Source: an uncultured Bacteroidales bacterium | GTDB lineage: Bacteria > Bacteroidota > Bacteroidia > Bacteroidales > G3-4614 | Assembly: GCA_949297125.1 (NCBI GenBank) | Contig: CASFRS010000013.1 | Coordinates: 126,822 to 190,821 of the forward strand | Length of the DNA: 64,000 nucleotides | Direction of reading: 5' to 3' | Shown here: positions 1 through 9,639 of the stretch, piece by piece | Numbering within the stretch: the first letter of the stretch is position 1 | Layout of the letters: each line of letters begins with the position of its first letter | Made by a program: the position numbers and the translations under genes | Notes under the pieces: generated by a model | Databases searched by the model: none | Told to the model about the DNA's origin: nothing | Seen by the model: the letters and a program-made list of their open reading frames with translations, nothing else

Positions 1-21
1 AGGGTATATTCCAGCCCCGGC

Positions 22-1428
22 TTAACGGCCGAAGTTGAACATATCGGAATGGACATGCTCCCTGTCCATTATTTCTTTAAGTTCCTCTACCTTATCGGGA
101 TAAGCGGAAGCCACGTTGTTGTCCTCGTGCGGGTCGGTGGCTATGTTGTAAAGTTCGTGCGTGGGGTTGCCCGATCTTATATTCTGGCGGATCAGTTTCC
201 AGTCGCCTGCCCGTACAGCCTGACGGCCTCCCTCCTCGTGGAACTCCCAGTAGAGGAAGTCGTGCTCCTGCTGGGTCCCGTTACCGGTAAGGGTAGGAAG
301 TATTGAAAGCCCGTCCATCGCTTCTTCCCTCCAGTTTTCATCCTCTCCGAGCAGTTCTGCGAATGTAGGCATCATGTCCCAACCGGCAGCCTGCAGGTGG
401 CTTATCCCTTTAGGCTGTATCGTACCGGGCCAGTAGGCTATGAACGGCACACGCATTCCTCCTTCGTACAAAGCCCTTTTCAAGCCGCGGAGACGCTCTT
501 CGGTATTGAAGAATGTAGGATCTGCCCCGCCTTCATTGTGAGGGCCGTTGTCGCTTGTAAAGATGAAAAGGGTCTTGTCGTCTATACCCAAACGCTTCAG
601 TTCGGCTATTATCTGGCCTACGTAGGTGTCGAGGCGGGTTATCATGGCTGCAAACTGGGTACGGGGATTGAGAGCCGTTCCATAATCGCCGTTATCGTAC
701 CATGGATTTGGTTCGTGGAACTTCCCTTCGTACATCGCAACTATGCTGTCCTGCGGCTGCGTCAGTTCGGCATGGGGTATCGTGTACGTGAAATATCCGA
801 AGAATGCCTTGTCGGCATTATCGCGGATAAACTGCATGGCGTGCTGGTGTATGAGGTCCTGCGAATATTTCTGGCCGCCGAGCTGTTCTTTGGTCTTGTT
901 GTTCCAAAGGTACTGGGGATAGTACGAGTGTGCCTTGCGCTGGCAGTTGTATCCGTAGAATACGTCGAATCCCATATCGTTGGCTTCGCCGCCCGAACCG
1001 GGATACCCCATGCCCCATTTACCGAAACAGCCGGTTACGTAACCGTTCTCCTGGAAAAGATGGCCGAGCGTCTTGACGTTTTTGTCGAGAGGTTCCTGTC
1101 CCTCGGGCTGTATCTCCTTGTTGCCCCTTATCTTCGTATGCCCCGTATGCTGACCCGTCATGAGCGATGCACGGGAGGGTGCGCTCACTGCCGTACTTGC
1201 ATAGAACTGCGTGAAGCTCATCCCGTTGTTTACAAGATATGTAAGGTTGGGTGTGGATATCATCTGCTGCCCGTACGCTTCTATATCGCTGTATCCCATA
1301 TCGTCGCACAGCAGGTATATGACATTGGGACGTTCTTTCGTTGCTACTGCTTCTTGTCCTTGAACTGTACTGCCGAGCGATGCGAACAATAATCCTCCGG
1401 ACAAGTAAAGAAATCTATTTTTATCCAT
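22..1428 (-). CDS. Sulfatase (arylsulfatase A-like, Ser-type)
   Basis: A 468-residue exported sulfatase that should hydrolyse sulfate esters, probably on host or dietary glycans. An N-terminal hydrophobic signal (about residues 6-24) suggests export. The alkaline-phosphatase-fold core begins at RPNVIYLLCDDMGYSD, whose Asp pair at 42-43 binds metal. The modification motif is S82-A-P-S-R86 followed by SLMTGQHTGH, so the catalytic formylglycine would come from serine, which needs an anaerobic (radical SAM) maturase not seen in this window. A second metal-binding motif, FTSDNGPH, is present. Length is normal for the family. It lies 27 bp downstream of the large secreted protein on the same strand and is probably cotranscribed with it. 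The substrate cannot be read from the sequence. Confidence 0.95.
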   Translation of the reverse strand: MDKNRFLYLSGGLLFASLGSTVQGQEAVATKERPNVIYLLCDDMGYSDIEAYGQQMISTPNLTYLVNNGMSFTQFYASTAVSAPSRASLMTGQHTGHTKIRGNKEIQPEGQEPLDKNVKTLGHLFQENGYVTGCFGKWGMGYPGSGGEANDMGFDVFYGYNCQRKAHSYYPQYLWNNKTKEQLGGQKYSQDLIHQHAMQFIRDNADKAFFGYFTYTIPHAELTQPQDSIVAMYEGKFHEPNPWYDNGDYGTALNPRTQFAAMITRLDTYVGQIIAELKRLGIDDKTLFIFTSDNGPHNEGGADPTFFNTEERLRGLKRALYEGGMRVPFIAYWPGTIQPKGISHLQAAGWDMMPTFAELLGEDENWREEAMDGLSILPTLTGNGTQQEHDFLYWEFHEEGGRQAVRAGDWKLIRQNIRSGNPTHELYNIATDPHEDNNVASAYPDKVEELKEIMDREHVHSDMFNFGR

Positions 1429-1455
1429 ATTTTTTCTATTTACAGGTTTCAGTTT

Positions 1456-3612
1456 TTATTTATCGTAAAGTTTGAGAATTGTCTTCGCTCCGTTTTCATC
1501 TTCCACAACGACGATTACGAAACGCTCGGGGTATTTTATGTCATACTCGGAATATGCCGAGGTTACGGGATATGTACCGAGCAGCTGCCCTGAAAGCGAC
1601 ACGGCCGTTACCTTGCCCCCTTCGGGTGCATTGAACAGCGTTACCTTGCCGTTGTCGAGCGTCCCTTTTACAGTCGTTTCATCGGCAACCGCGTTTTCAA
1701 TGCCGGAGGGTTCGGAAACGTCCACCCTGTAAAAATACCAGCCCGAACCGGTTCCTATCCCTGCGTTGTAAATTACTATCGCCCACAGGCCGTCCTGTGC
1801 ATTCATATATTTCTCGTTCATCCCTTCGTAAACGATAGTATAGCTTCCGTTGGAGTTTCCGCTGGGTTGTATCAGGAACTTGCTGCCGGTTTCACTTACC
1901 GTGAACTGGGCGTTTATCTCGGTACTGTTGCACGATATCCTCAGGTCGCTGCCCCTGTTTATAAGGTATACATACCCGTTTCCTGCATCTTCAAGCCTCC
2001 AAAGGTACTTGTCGGTCGTATCGGCAGGCTTTTCGGCGCGGAGCACCGTGGAATACGTGGCATCAGTATTTACGTCGTATGCAATGCACCTTTCGCTCCT
2101 CTCGGCTGCAGTGTGCGCATTCATTATCTGATACCATACGGGATTGTCGGCAGTACTTACTACCGGGGCTTCCAATACCGGTTCGGGTATGGAGAAGCGC
2201 GCAATGAGGTATGTGCTTCCGCTCACTTCAAATGTATACTGGAGGTCCTCGCTTACCAGTTCGTCGCCGAGATACCACCCTTCAAACGTTACCGCGCCTG
2301 CTGCATCTTCGTTTATAACGGCTTCTACCGTTACTTCGGAACCTATCTCGTAACGTCCCGATTCATTTGCTTCAGTAACTATATATGCCGAGCCGAGATC
2401 GCTGTCGCTCGACGATACGCTTACGAATGCATCGGTACGGTCGCCGTCCCCTTCCATTACATATATTACAAAGTCATATACCCTGCCGCCGCTGACATTG
2501 GCATTGGCCGATGAGGACTCGGACGATTCGATACGGACACGGATACGGGTTTTGCCGAGTTTGGCATCGTCGGGGACATTGAACGTCTGCTTGATGCTTT
2601 TTGCCGACGCGTCTATAACCGGCTCGGTTGCGGCATCCTCGTATACCCCGTCCCTGTTCCAGTCGGTGTACATGGTTACCGTCTGCGAAGAGGGCGATAC
2701 GTTTTCGGTAATTACAAGGTCAAACGCTTCGCCCTGCGTTACGAGCGACGTTGCCTTCGATACTATTACGAAATGCTTGCCCGGTTGCGAACCCGCTACA
2801 TAGCCCAACGGATACATTACGCCGTTGCCGGTTGTTATGGCCGAAGTTATATAGGCCGACCCGCCGTTGCCGGAAGGCATGGTATATATGGGGTTGCTGT
2901 CGTTCATGCGGCCGAGGCGTATCATGGTTTCAAACGGATTCTCCACGATGTACTCGCCGGCCTCACCGCTGATTTCCTCATCGCCGCCTCCTTCTTCTTC
3001 ATCGAGGTGGGCTTCATAGAAGAACCAGCCGGATGCCTGATGCACGCCTGCCGCATATATGGTTACACCGTAGTCCGAGCCGAGGCCCATTGCATTGAAG
3101 TATGCGCGGGCGCCCGAATAACCGATATATTTAAAGCAGTACTGGTTTGCAGCGCAATCGGACGAAAGCCCGGTGGACGACGAAAGTTGCAAATCCCAAA
3201 CCGTACCCGTGCTGTTCATTACAAGCGGGGTATTGACATTGGAAGATCCGTCTTCCGCGGTAGCTCCTGACGGTACGGATATGCGTAATCCGCTCGACTT
3301 GTTTACCAGATAGACATGCGAATCTGTTCCGTCGCCTGCCGATTCCAGACGCCACATGTAATCGCCCGACAATACGGCCTGCGGAACGCCTGCTGAAAAC
3401 TGTTCGGTTACGATAGTCGTTCCGTTGTACTTCAAGAAACGGTTCTGCCTGTCTGTCTCCGTCATATGGGACGACATCAGCGTGTACCATACCGGGGCTT
3501 CCGAAGTGCTGACCTTCGGTGTTGTACTACCCGCAACGGGCGTTACGGCTGCCTGCGCGCCTGTAAATGCGCATACAACCGTCAGCATTAGTCCGAGTAT
3601 TTTCTTCATCAT
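1456..3612 (-). CDS. Large secreted protein with GEVED and InlB-type repeat domains
   Basis: A 718-residue protein with a clear signal peptide (MMKKILGLMLTVVCAFTGAQA). Two related segments of about 150 residues, each opening with VWY and containing YLWRLE or YMWRLE then VYLVN or VYLIN, lie near the N-terminus (from about residue 38) and near residue 490; this is an internal duplication. Between them lie a GEVED-type beta domain (DWNRDGVYEDAATEP) and an InlB/Listeria-Bacteroides repeat (FEGWYLGDELV). The C-terminal 60 residues resemble the beta-sandwich tail of secreted Bacteroidota proteins, possibly a sorting domain. No catalytic motif is recognised; carbohydrate binding is a reasonable inference given the sulfatase immediately downstream. 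Start: the first Met of a tandem MM. Confidence 0.85.
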   Translation of the reverse strand: MMKKILGLMLTVVCAFTGAQAAVTPVAGSTTPKVSTSEAPVWYTLMSSHMTETDRQNRFLKYNGTTIVTEQFSAGVPQAVLSGDYMWRLESAGDGTDSHVYLVNKSSGLRISVPSGATAEDGSSNVNTPLVMNSTGTVWDLQLSSSTGLSSDCAANQYCFKYIGYSGARAYFNAMGLGSDYGVTIYAAGVHQASGWFFYEAHLDEEEGGGDEEISGEAGEYIVENPFETMIRLGRMNDSNPIYTMPSGNGGSAYITSAITTGNGVMYPLGYVAGSQPGKHFVIVSKATSLVTQGEAFDLVITENVSPSSQTVTMYTDWNRDGVYEDAATEPVIDASAKSIKQTFNVPDDAKLGKTRIRVRIESSESSSANANVSGGRVYDFVIYVMEGDGDRTDAFVSVSSSDSDLGSAYIVTEANESGRYEIGSEVTVEAVINEDAAGAVTFEGWYLGDELVSEDLQYTFEVSGSTYLIARFSIPEPVLEAPVVSTADNPVWYQIMNAHTAAERSERCIAYDVNTDATYSTVLRAEKPADTTDKYLWRLEDAGNGYVYLINRGSDLRISCNSTEINAQFTVSETGSKFLIQPSGNSNGSYTIVYEGMNEKYMNAQDGLWAIVIYNAGIGTGSGWYFYRVDVSEPSGIENAVADETTVKGTLDNGKVTLFNAPEGGKVTAVSLSGQLLGTYPVTSAYSEYDIKYPERFVIVVVEDENGAKTILKLYDK

Positions 3613-3655
3613 AAATAAATTAATTGTGTTTTAATAAAAAATATGTATACAAACA

Positions 3656-3663
3656 CAAATATA
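3656..3663 (-). promoter_or_regulatory. -7 box for secreted protein/sulfatase operon
   Basis: Read leftward, this is TATATTTG, a match to the Bacteroidota -7 consensus TAnnTTTG, 44 bp upstream of the start codon. No TTG is visible at the usual 19-21 bp spacing, so the promoter may be weak or activated. Confidence 0.5.
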
Positions 3664-3862
3664 GCAAACATATGCAGTATAGGGGAATATTTTTAACAGC
3701 GCCAGCACCTTATTATATACATTTAACATAATTATATATATTTAACTCCGCACATATTTTAGGACCAGAACCTGAATCCTCCGCTTTTTTGAAACGTTTT
3801 TCCGTATGACGGTATCCCGCCGCACATTTACATGCCGTTGCAACCTGCATGTCATACACAAG

Positions 3863-3901
3863 AACCGGGGCGTTCCGAGAAAAAATCGGAACGCCCCGGT
3901 T
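3863..3901 (-). terminator. Terminator after GGGtGRT gene
   Basis: A perfect 16-bp inverted repeat (arms 3863-3878 and 3886-3901, 7-nt loop) starts 55 bp after the stop codon of the leftward gene. Only a weak T-rich tail follows on the minus strand. Confidence 0.7.
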
Positions 3902-3956
3902 TAAGTTACACGGGGATACGCGCCAGCGTTATCCTGTGTCCTTTTATGGCTTTCGC

Positions 3957-4967
3957 CTACTTGTTCAACGCTTGTGCTGCATCAACGGCGCATGCTACGG
4001 TACATCCTACCATCGGGTTGTTTCCGATGCCGAGGAATCCCATCATCTCAACGTGTGCGGGTACCGACGACGAACCTGCAAACTGTGCGTCGCTGTGCAT
4101 ACGTCCCATCGTGTCGGTCATACCGTACGATGCGGGCCCTGCTGCCATATTGTCGGGGTGAAGGGTACGGCCTGTCCCGCCTCCCGATGCTACCGAGAAA
4201 TAGGGCTTACCTGCGAGTACGCGCTCTTTTTTGTAGGTTCCTGCTACGGGGTGCTGGAATCGTGTGGGGTTGGTGGAGTTTCCTGTTATGGATACGTCAA
4301 CGCCTTCTTTCCACATTATTGCTACGCCTTCTCTTACGTCGTCGGCGCCGTAGCATTTTACTTTTGCACGGGGGCCGTTGGAGTATGCTATCTCGCGTAC
4401 TACCTTGAGTTCGCCTGTGTAGTAGTCGAATTGTGTCTGTACATAGGTGAATCCGTTGATACGGGAGATTATCTGTGCGGCGTCTTTTCCGAGTCCGTTA
4501 AGGATGCAACGCAACGGCTCCTTGCGTACTTTGTCGGCTTTGGCTGCTATTTTTATTGCTCCTTCGGCTGCTGCGAACGATTCGTGGCCTGCGAGGAAGG
4601 CGAAGCACTTGGTTTCTTCGCGCAACAGCATGGCTGCGAGGTTTCCGTGTCCGAGACCTACTTTACGGTCGTCGGCCACAGAGCCGGGGATACAGAATGC
4701 CTGAAGGCCTATTCCTATTGCTTCGGCTGCTTCGGCTGCTGTCTTGCACCCTTTTTTCAATGCTATGGCTGTTCCTACTACATAGGCCCATTTTGCGTTT
4801 TCAAAGCAGATGGGCTGTGTCTCTTCGCAGGTTTTGTAGGGGTCGAGACCATATTGTTCGCATATTGCGTTTGCTTCTTCGATATCTTTTATACCGTTTT
4901 CGTTCAGGGCTGCAAGAATCTGCTTGATCCGGCGGTCCTGGCTTTCGAATTTTACTTCTCTTATCAT
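3957..4967 (-). CDS. GGGtGRT family protein
   Basis: A 336-residue protein of the GGGtGRT family, named for a glycine-rich motif visible here as SGGGTGRTLHPDN near residue 282. The family occurs in anaerobic bacteria next to a NifU-like scaffold, as here, and has been linked only by context to iron-sulfur cluster or metal handling; its reaction is not known. A strong Shine-Dalgarno (AGGAGGAAAG) precedes the ATG, which is unusual for Bacteroidota and suggests high expression. The gene lies 17 bp after the NifU-like gene, so the two form an operon. Several conserved Cys are present (for example in ICEQYG, TCEETQPIC and VGCTVAC). Confidence 0.85.
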   Translation of the reverse strand: MIREVKFESQDRRIKQILAALNENGIKDIEEANAICEQYGLDPYKTCEETQPICFENAKWAYVVGTAIALKKGCKTAAEAAEAIGIGLQAFCIPGSVADDRKVGLGHGNLAAMLLREETKCFAFLAGHESFAAAEGAIKIAAKADKVRKEPLRCILNGLGKDAAQIISRINGFTYVQTQFDYYTGELKVVREIAYSNGPRAKVKCYGADDVREGVAIMWKEGVDVSITGNSTNPTRFQHPVAGTYKKERVLAGKPYFSVASGGGTGRTLHPDNMAAGPASYGMTDTMGRMHSDAQFAGSSSVPAHVEMMGFLGIGNNPMVGCTVACAVDAAQALNK

Positions 4968-4984
4968 AGTCTTTCCTCCTTTTT

Positions 4985-5686
4985 TTATTCCTGTCGTGGG
5001 TCAATGTATTTTACTGCACCGGCCTCTTTGGAAAAACGTCCGTATGTTCCGGTTACTTTCTTCAATGCTTCGTTGGCATCGGTTCCTTTTTTCACTTCGT
5101 CCATGAATTTGCCGAGGTGTACGAACTCGTAGCCGCATATCTCGTCGTTTTCATCGAGTGCGAGGGTTTTGATATACCCTTCGGCCATCTCCAGATAACG
5201 GGGACCTTTTGCCAATGTCCCGTAAAGGGTTCCTGTCTGGCTGCGCAAGCCTTTGCCCAAGTCTTCAAGCCCGGCGCCTATCATCAGGCCGCCTTCGGAG
5301 AAGGCCGACTGGGTACGTCCGTATACTATCTGGAGGAAGAGTTCGCGCATTGCGGTATTTATCGCATCGCATACCAGGTCGGTATTGAGCGCTTCAAGAA
5401 TGGTCTTGCCCGGCAATATCTCGGATGCCATGGCTGCCGAATGTGTCATACCTGAACAACCGAGAGTCTCTACAAGGGCTTCCTGTATCACTCCGTTCTT
5501 TACGTTGAGCGTGAGCTTGCAGGCTCCTTGCTGGGGTGCACACCATCCTACTCCGTGGGTCAAACCGGAAATATCGGTTATCTCTTTGGCTTTTACCCAT
5601 TTGCCCTCTTCGGGTATGGGAGCCGGTCCGTGATTGGGACCTTTTTTTACAACACACATGTGTTCTACTTCGTGCGAATAGATCAT
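4985..5686 (-). CDS. NifU/IscU-like iron-sulfur scaffold protein
   Basis: A 233-residue homologue of the N-terminal domain of NifU (IscU type), which holds nascent Fe-S clusters. The segment VGWCAPQQGACKLTLNVKNG and the later LGCSGMTHSA and DLVCDAINTAM supply cysteines in the family's order, though the spacing differs from E. coli IscU and the protein is longer. It is the first gene of a two-gene operon with the GGGtGRT protein. A complete suf system is also present in this window, so this pair probably has a specialised role. RBS AAAGGAG lies 8 nt before the ATG. Confidence 0.85.
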   Translation of the reverse strand: MIYSHEVEHMCVVKKGPNHGPAPIPEEGKWVKAKEITDISGLTHGVGWCAPQQGACKLTLNVKNGVIQEALVETLGCSGMTHSAAMASEILPGKTILEALNTDLVCDAINTAMRELFLQIVYGRTQSAFSEGGLMIGAGLEDLGKGLRSQTGTLYGTLAKGPRYLEMAEGYIKTLALDENDEICGYEFVHLGKFMDEVKKGTDANEALKKVTGTYGRFSKEAGAVKYIDPRQE

Positions 5687-5726
5687 AAGTTTTGCTCCTT
5701 TTGTGTTTAATATACTTTACAGTGTG

Positions 5727-5757
5727 CGAAGTTACTGATTATTCGCGGTTCCTACAA
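5727..5757 (-). promoter_or_regulatory. Promoter of NifU-like/GGGtGRT operon
   Basis: Leftward TTG (5755-5757), 20-bp spacer, then TAACTTCG (5727-5734), one mismatch from the Bacteroidota -7 consensus. It lies about 40 bp upstream of the start codon. Confidence 0.65.
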
Positions 5758-5827
5758 AATTTTAGGGTAACACTTTTTCTGTTGCGCATTTATTTTTCCT
5801 TATCGCCCTTTTTGATATTGCCCCGTT

Positions 5828-5857
5828 TTGCAATGTTGAAAAAAAAGACGAAATTTG
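5828..5857 (+). promoter_or_regulatory. Promoter of PPi-PFK gene
   Basis: TTG (5828-5830), 19-bp spacer, GAAATTTG (5850-5857), one mismatch from TAnnTTTG. The 5' UTR would be about 55 nt. Confidence 0.6.
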
Positions 5858-5921
5858 CATTGTTTTACCGGAACACATTGTGCGGAATATATTTTTCAAT
5901 TCTATAATTTTTAATTAGCTT

Positions 5922-7565
5922 ATGAAAAAAAGTGCATTGCAGGCGGCCCGCGCCGCTTATCAACCCAAGTTGCCCAAGGCGCTGAAAGGTTCTCTTACAG
6001 TGAAAGAGGGTGCCGCTACCCAGTCGGTAGCAGACCAGGAGGCTATAAAGGAGTTGTTCCCGAATACTTACGGGATGCCCGTGCTGACGTTTGAGCCTTG
6101 CAGCGAGAAGGCCAGTTACCCTGCCATAAACGTAGGGGTTATCCTGTCGGGCGGACAGGCTCCCGGCGGCCATAATGTCATTGCCGGCCTGTTCGACGGT
6201 ATCAAGGCGATGAATGCCGATTGCAAACTTTACGGTTTCCTGCTGGGCCCCGGCGGGCTTATAGACCACAAATATATGGAACTGACGGCCGATATCATAG
6301 ATGAATACCGCAATACGGGAGGTTTCGACATTATCGGTTCGGGACGTACCAAACTGGAAACCGTCGAGCAGTTCGACAAGGGCCTGCAGATTCTCAACCA
6401 GCTCGGCATAAAGGCTCTTGTAATAATAGGAGGAGACGACTCCAACACGAACGCATGCGTTCTGGCCGAATACTACAAACAGAAGAATACGGGCATTCAG
6501 GTTATAGGTTGTCCGAAAACGATAGACGGAGACCTCAAGAACGAGATGATAGAGACTTCGTTCGGCTTCGATACAGCCTGCAAGGTATACTCGGAGGTTA
6601 TAGGGAATATCCAGCGCGACTGCAACTCGGCAAAGAAATACTGGCACTTCATCAAACTTATGGGGCGTTCGGCTTCGCACATTGCTTTGGAGTGCGCACT
6701 GCAGACCCAGCCCAATATCTGCATCATATCGGAAGAGGTTGAGGCCAAAGGGCAGACCCTCAACGATATTGTAGACTACATTGCCGGTATCGTGGCTGCC
6801 CGTGCCGCCGACGGCAACAACTTCGGTACGGTATTGATTCCCGAAGGGCTTATCGAGTTCATACCGGCCATGAAGAAACTTATTGCCGAACTCAACGACT
6901 TCCTCGCAGCTAACGGCGACGAGTTTGCAAAAGTTCCGCAAAACGAGCAAATAAGCTTTATTGCCAGCAAATTGTCGAAGGAGAATGCTGCTATCTACAC
7001 AAGCCTCCCCGAAGGGGTTGCCCGCCAGCTTTCGCTCGACCGCGACCCGCACGGAAATGTTCAGGTTTCGCTTATCGAGACCGAGAAGCTTCTCAGCGAA
7101 ATGGTAGGCCGCCGTCTGGCTGAAATGAAGAAAGAGGGCAAGTATGTGGGCAAGTTCTCGCCGCAACACCACTTCTTCGGATACGAGGGCCGTTGCGCCG
7201 CTCCGTCGAACTTCGACGCAGACTACTGCTACTCGCTGGGATACAACGCCGCAATGCTTATAGGTTCGGGCAAGACCGGCTACATGTCGTCTATCAGGAA
7301 CACCACCGCTCCTGCCGACGAATGGGTTGCCGGCGGTATCCCCGTTACCATGATGATGAACATGGAGCGTCGACACGGCGAAATGAAACCTGTTATCCAG
7401 AAGGCTCTGGTAAAACTCGACGGCGCACCGTTCAAGCACTTTGCCGCACAGCGCGAAGAATGGGCCAAGAATACATGTTATGTATATCCCGGACCCATCC
7501 AGTACTTCGGCCCGTCGTCGGTTTGCGACCAGCCTACCGAAACTCTGAAACTGGAGCATCTTTAA
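5922..7565 (+). CDS. pfp: Diphosphate-fructose-6-phosphate 1-phosphotransferase
   Basis: A 547-residue PPi-dependent phosphofructokinase of the long (plant/Bacteroidota) type. It interconverts fructose 6-phosphate and fructose 1,6-bisphosphate in glycolysis using pyrophosphate instead of ATP. Diagnostic motifs are GGQAPGGHN (77-85), GGDDS (170-174, where Asp in place of Gly marks PPi over ATP use) and PKTIDGD (198-204) with the catalytic Asp. Length fits the family. The gene is monocistronic, has its own promoter, and ends in a strong terminator. It faces the phage terminase gene tail to tail. Confidence 0.97.
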   Translation: MKKSALQAARAAYQPKLPKALKGSLTVKEGAATQSVADQEAIKELFPNTYGMPVLTFEPCSEKASYPAINVGVILSGGQAPGGHNVIAGLFDGIKAMNADCKLYGFLLGPGGLIDHKYMELTADIIDEYRNTGGFDIIGSGRTKLETVEQFDKGLQILNQLGIKALVIIGGDDSNTNACVLAEYYKQKNTGIQVIGCPKTIDGDLKNEMIETSFGFDTACKVYSEVIGNIQRDCNSAKKYWHFIKLMGRSASHIALECALQTQPNICIISEEVEAKGQTLNDIVDYIAGIVAARAADGNNFGTVLIPEGLIEFIPAMKKLIAELNDFLAANGDEFAKVPQNEQISFIASKLSKENAAIYTSLPEGVARQLSLDRDPHGNVQVSLIETEKLLSEMVGRRLAEMKKEGKYVGKFSPQHHFFGYEGRCAAPSNFDADYCYSLGYNAAMLIGSGKTGYMSSIRNTTAPADEWVAGGIPVTMMMNMERRHGEMKPVIQKALVKLDGAPFKHFAAQREEWAKNTCYVYPGPIQYFGPSSVCDQPTETLKLEHL

Positions 7566-7595
7566 CCGGTAAAGGAGAATACAGTCCATACGTAG

Positions 7596-7633
7596 CATGG
7601 CAGCCTGGGGTTTTCCCGGCTGCCATGTTTTTT
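7596..7633 (+). terminator. Terminator of pfp
   Basis: Inverted repeat CATGGCAGCC/GGCTGCCATG with additional inner pairing, followed by a run of T at 7628-7633. It overlaps the last codons of the convergent terminase gene by about two bases. Confidence 0.85.
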
Positions 7634-9620
7634 ACATGCTTGCCTCGCTCAACGTCTTTTTGCAGGTACGCCTGCCGCCGCCCGGGGGAGCGTTTGCGGG
7701 AAGAGGTTCGGTGTAGCAGATATACGTACCTATGCAGCGGGTTATAAGGATGTCGTCGTGATGCCCTTCCATAGCCCCGTACGAGCCGTTGGGCTTGCGT
7801 TCGTACACATCGTGCTCGTAACAGGCGTCCGGGTCGTGCTCTATATATCCGCCTTCGCGCAGCATCCGTACCTGGTGATTCACGAGCAATGCTTTCGTGG
7901 AACGGTTCATGTGAAAACCCCACCGTACGCCGGTGCTGCCGCGTATCATGCTGGCGGGCGGGCGGCTGTAAAGGTTTTTGTAGACGCCGGCTATCGTTTC
8001 AAGTATGTATTCGGTATCGCCTCCGGCATAATTCTCGGTTTCGAGGGTGTTGCTCTCTATTACGAGGAGAGCGTTGTTGTAGTATGCTGCTATCTGGGCG
8101 GCTTTCCACGCCAGCAGGTCATGGTCGCTGTGCCCGCGCCACTGAGCCGCTATCTCGGGGACGCCGCCGTACATCATCCAGTAACGGTCGAAGACGGCTA
8201 TTACGGAATAGTCGGCCTTTTCGGAACGCCCTCCGATGTCGACTACCGTTATGTAGCGGCCGCTTACTTTCTCGTCCGGCTCGGGGAAGTTCCATATTTT
8301 AAGTTTCCCTCCCGCCCCGGCATAAAATTTCAGGCCGGAGAGGGAGTCCTTGCCTGTCGGCGCCTTGCCGCAGACCTCGCCCGTACTTTCGGGCTCGCGG
8401 CATTCGCCGCGCATCTTCTCCACAAGGCGGGCGTCGAATACGCGGTTGCCGGAATGGGTGAACGCTTCCACGTCATCCGACGGATATTCGGCCATCATGT
8501 CGGCATGGTCGGCATACTCCTTCCGCTTCTGCCTGTACCACGATATGGCTTCGAGCGTAGCCCCTTTTTCCCAAAGGTATTTTTCGTAGTCGTCCATCGA
8601 TTCGACGAACTCCGCACAATCTTTTACAGGCAGGCGGTATATCTCTATCTCGTACCACGGCACGAACATGAACTTCTTGTCGCTTTCGCCCAGTTTTGCC
8701 CGCCGGCACTCCTTGTAAAAATAGTTGCCCGTCCCGTTGGCCGTACTCTCCATTACTATTACCGAACAGGGAAGCAACGCCACCGAGCCGCACACGGAAC
8801 GGACAAGCGATTCGGGGGTTTTCTGCGGAGTGGACGGCCAGAATGCGACTTCGGAGAGGTGCGCCATTACGGCATCGCTTCCGCGCACCGACTCGGGTGT
8901 CTCGGCCGATCCTATGGTTATGCGGCATTTGGTACTCTCTATTATGGAGGTCGAGGCCATTTTCTCGTACGGGCGGAAGCGCAACGGCGCATCGGACGAC
9001 AGAAGCCACGGAGGATAATTCTCCAGGAGTTTGGAATACATGCCTTTTATGTTCAGTGCGGCATCCCGGAGGTGGGCGCATATCACGCTGTTCCAGTTGC
9101 GCCGGTGCACAAGCTGTATCCACGCCATATATATCTGTATAAGCGTGGAGCCGCCCCACTGGCGGGCCTTAAGCAATATCAGCCTGATAGGGCGTCCGTT
9201 CCGGCGCATTTCTTCAAACTCGGAGAGGAGACGCCTTTGCGGGCGGTTGAGACGGAACGGCACGTCGCGCTCGCCGGTTTTGTCCTTTATCTTTACGAAC
9301 ATTACCGCCCAGAACTCGAAATCGAACCTTATCCGTATCTTCAGCCAGCGTTTCCATACTTCGTCGCGCAATTCCGCATCGGCCCTTTTCCCCAGTTCGC
9401 CTTTTATGAAGGCGTCTATCGAACCGTATTTCCGGAGCATGGACACCATCCCGACCGCATTCATCGGTGCGGGGATATACTGGACGGGTATCGGGGCATC
9501 GGGCAGCTCTATCCGTATCCTGTCCCCGATGTCGCTCCCCTCGCCCGTTTCGGGATGGTACGGCGTCTGTTCGGCAAGATTGCGTTCCCTGTTTATCGCT
9601 ATTATCTCCTCTACCTGCAT
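7632..9620 (-). CDS. terL: Phage terminase large subunit
   Basis: A 662-residue DNA-packaging motor with both domains intact. ATPase: Walker A KARQWGGST (151-159), Walker B VMAHLSEVAF with catalytic Glu257, and the coupling motif MESTANG (about 290-296). RNase H-like nuclease: Asp461 in VVDIGG, Glu522 in LLVIES, and Asp622/623 in GHHDDI, the usual acidic set. It stands alone between host genes; no small terminase, portal or integrase adjoins it. The upstream neighbour is closed by a terminator and the gene has its own promoter-like region sharing features with the other phage loci. Intact catalytic residues argue against a decaying remnant. Confidence 0.93.
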   Translation of the reverse strand: MQVEEIIAINRERNLAEQTPYHPETGEGSDIGDRIRIELPDAPIPVQYIPAPMNAVGMVSMLRKYGSIDAFIKGELGKRADAELRDEVWKRWLKIRIRFDFEFWAVMFVKIKDKTGERDVPFRLNRPQRRLLSEFEEMRRNGRPIRLILLKARQWGGSTLIQIYMAWIQLVHRRNWNSVICAHLRDAALNIKGMYSKLLENYPPWLLSSDAPLRFRPYEKMASTSIIESTKCRITIGSAETPESVRGSDAVMAHLSEVAFWPSTPQKTPESLVRSVCGSVALLPCSVIVMESTANGTGNYFYKECRRAKLGESDKKFMFVPWYEIEIYRLPVKDCAEFVESMDDYEKYLWEKGATLEAISWYRQKRKEYADHADMMAEYPSDDVEAFTHSGNRVFDARLVEKMRGECREPESTGEVCGKAPTGKDSLSGLKFYAGAGGKLKIWNFPEPDEKVSGRYITVVDIGGRSEKADYSVIAVFDRYWMMYGGVPEIAAQWRGHSDHDLLAWKAAQIAAYYNNALLVIESNTLETENYAGGDTEYILETIAGVYKNLYSRPPASMIRGSTGVRWGFHMNRSTKALLVNHQVRMLREGGYIEHDPDACYEHDVYERKPNGSYGAMEGHHDDILITRCIGTYICYTEPLPANAPPGGGRRTCKKTLSEASM

Positions 9621-9639
9621 CTCTGCCTTGTTTTTAGCC

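Larger units (their letters stand above)
3613..3956. other. Intergenic region, 344 bp, AT-rich
   Basis: No gene is seen. The left part is very AT-rich and holds a likely promoter for the leftward secreted-protein gene. The right end holds a perfect 16-bp hairpin that should terminate the leftward GGGtGRT gene. Between them is a run of ATATAT-type sequence with no recognised element. Confidence 0.6.

Noticed and set aside
397-1392. Long plus-strand ORF opposite the sulfatase gene
   Set aside because: Antisense shadow. Cys/Val/Tyr-rich with no family sequence; the minus-strand sulfatase has all catalytic motifs.
3849-5132. 427-residue plus-strand ORF across the GGGtGRT gene
   Set aside because: Antisense shadow of recognised genes. 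Long opposite-strand ORFs recur throughout the window because TTA, CTA and TCA codons are rare in the sense strand.
5865-7598. 577-residue minus-strand ORF opposite pfp
   Set aside because: Shadow frame; pfp has full catalytic motifs, a promoter and a terminator in the plus direction.
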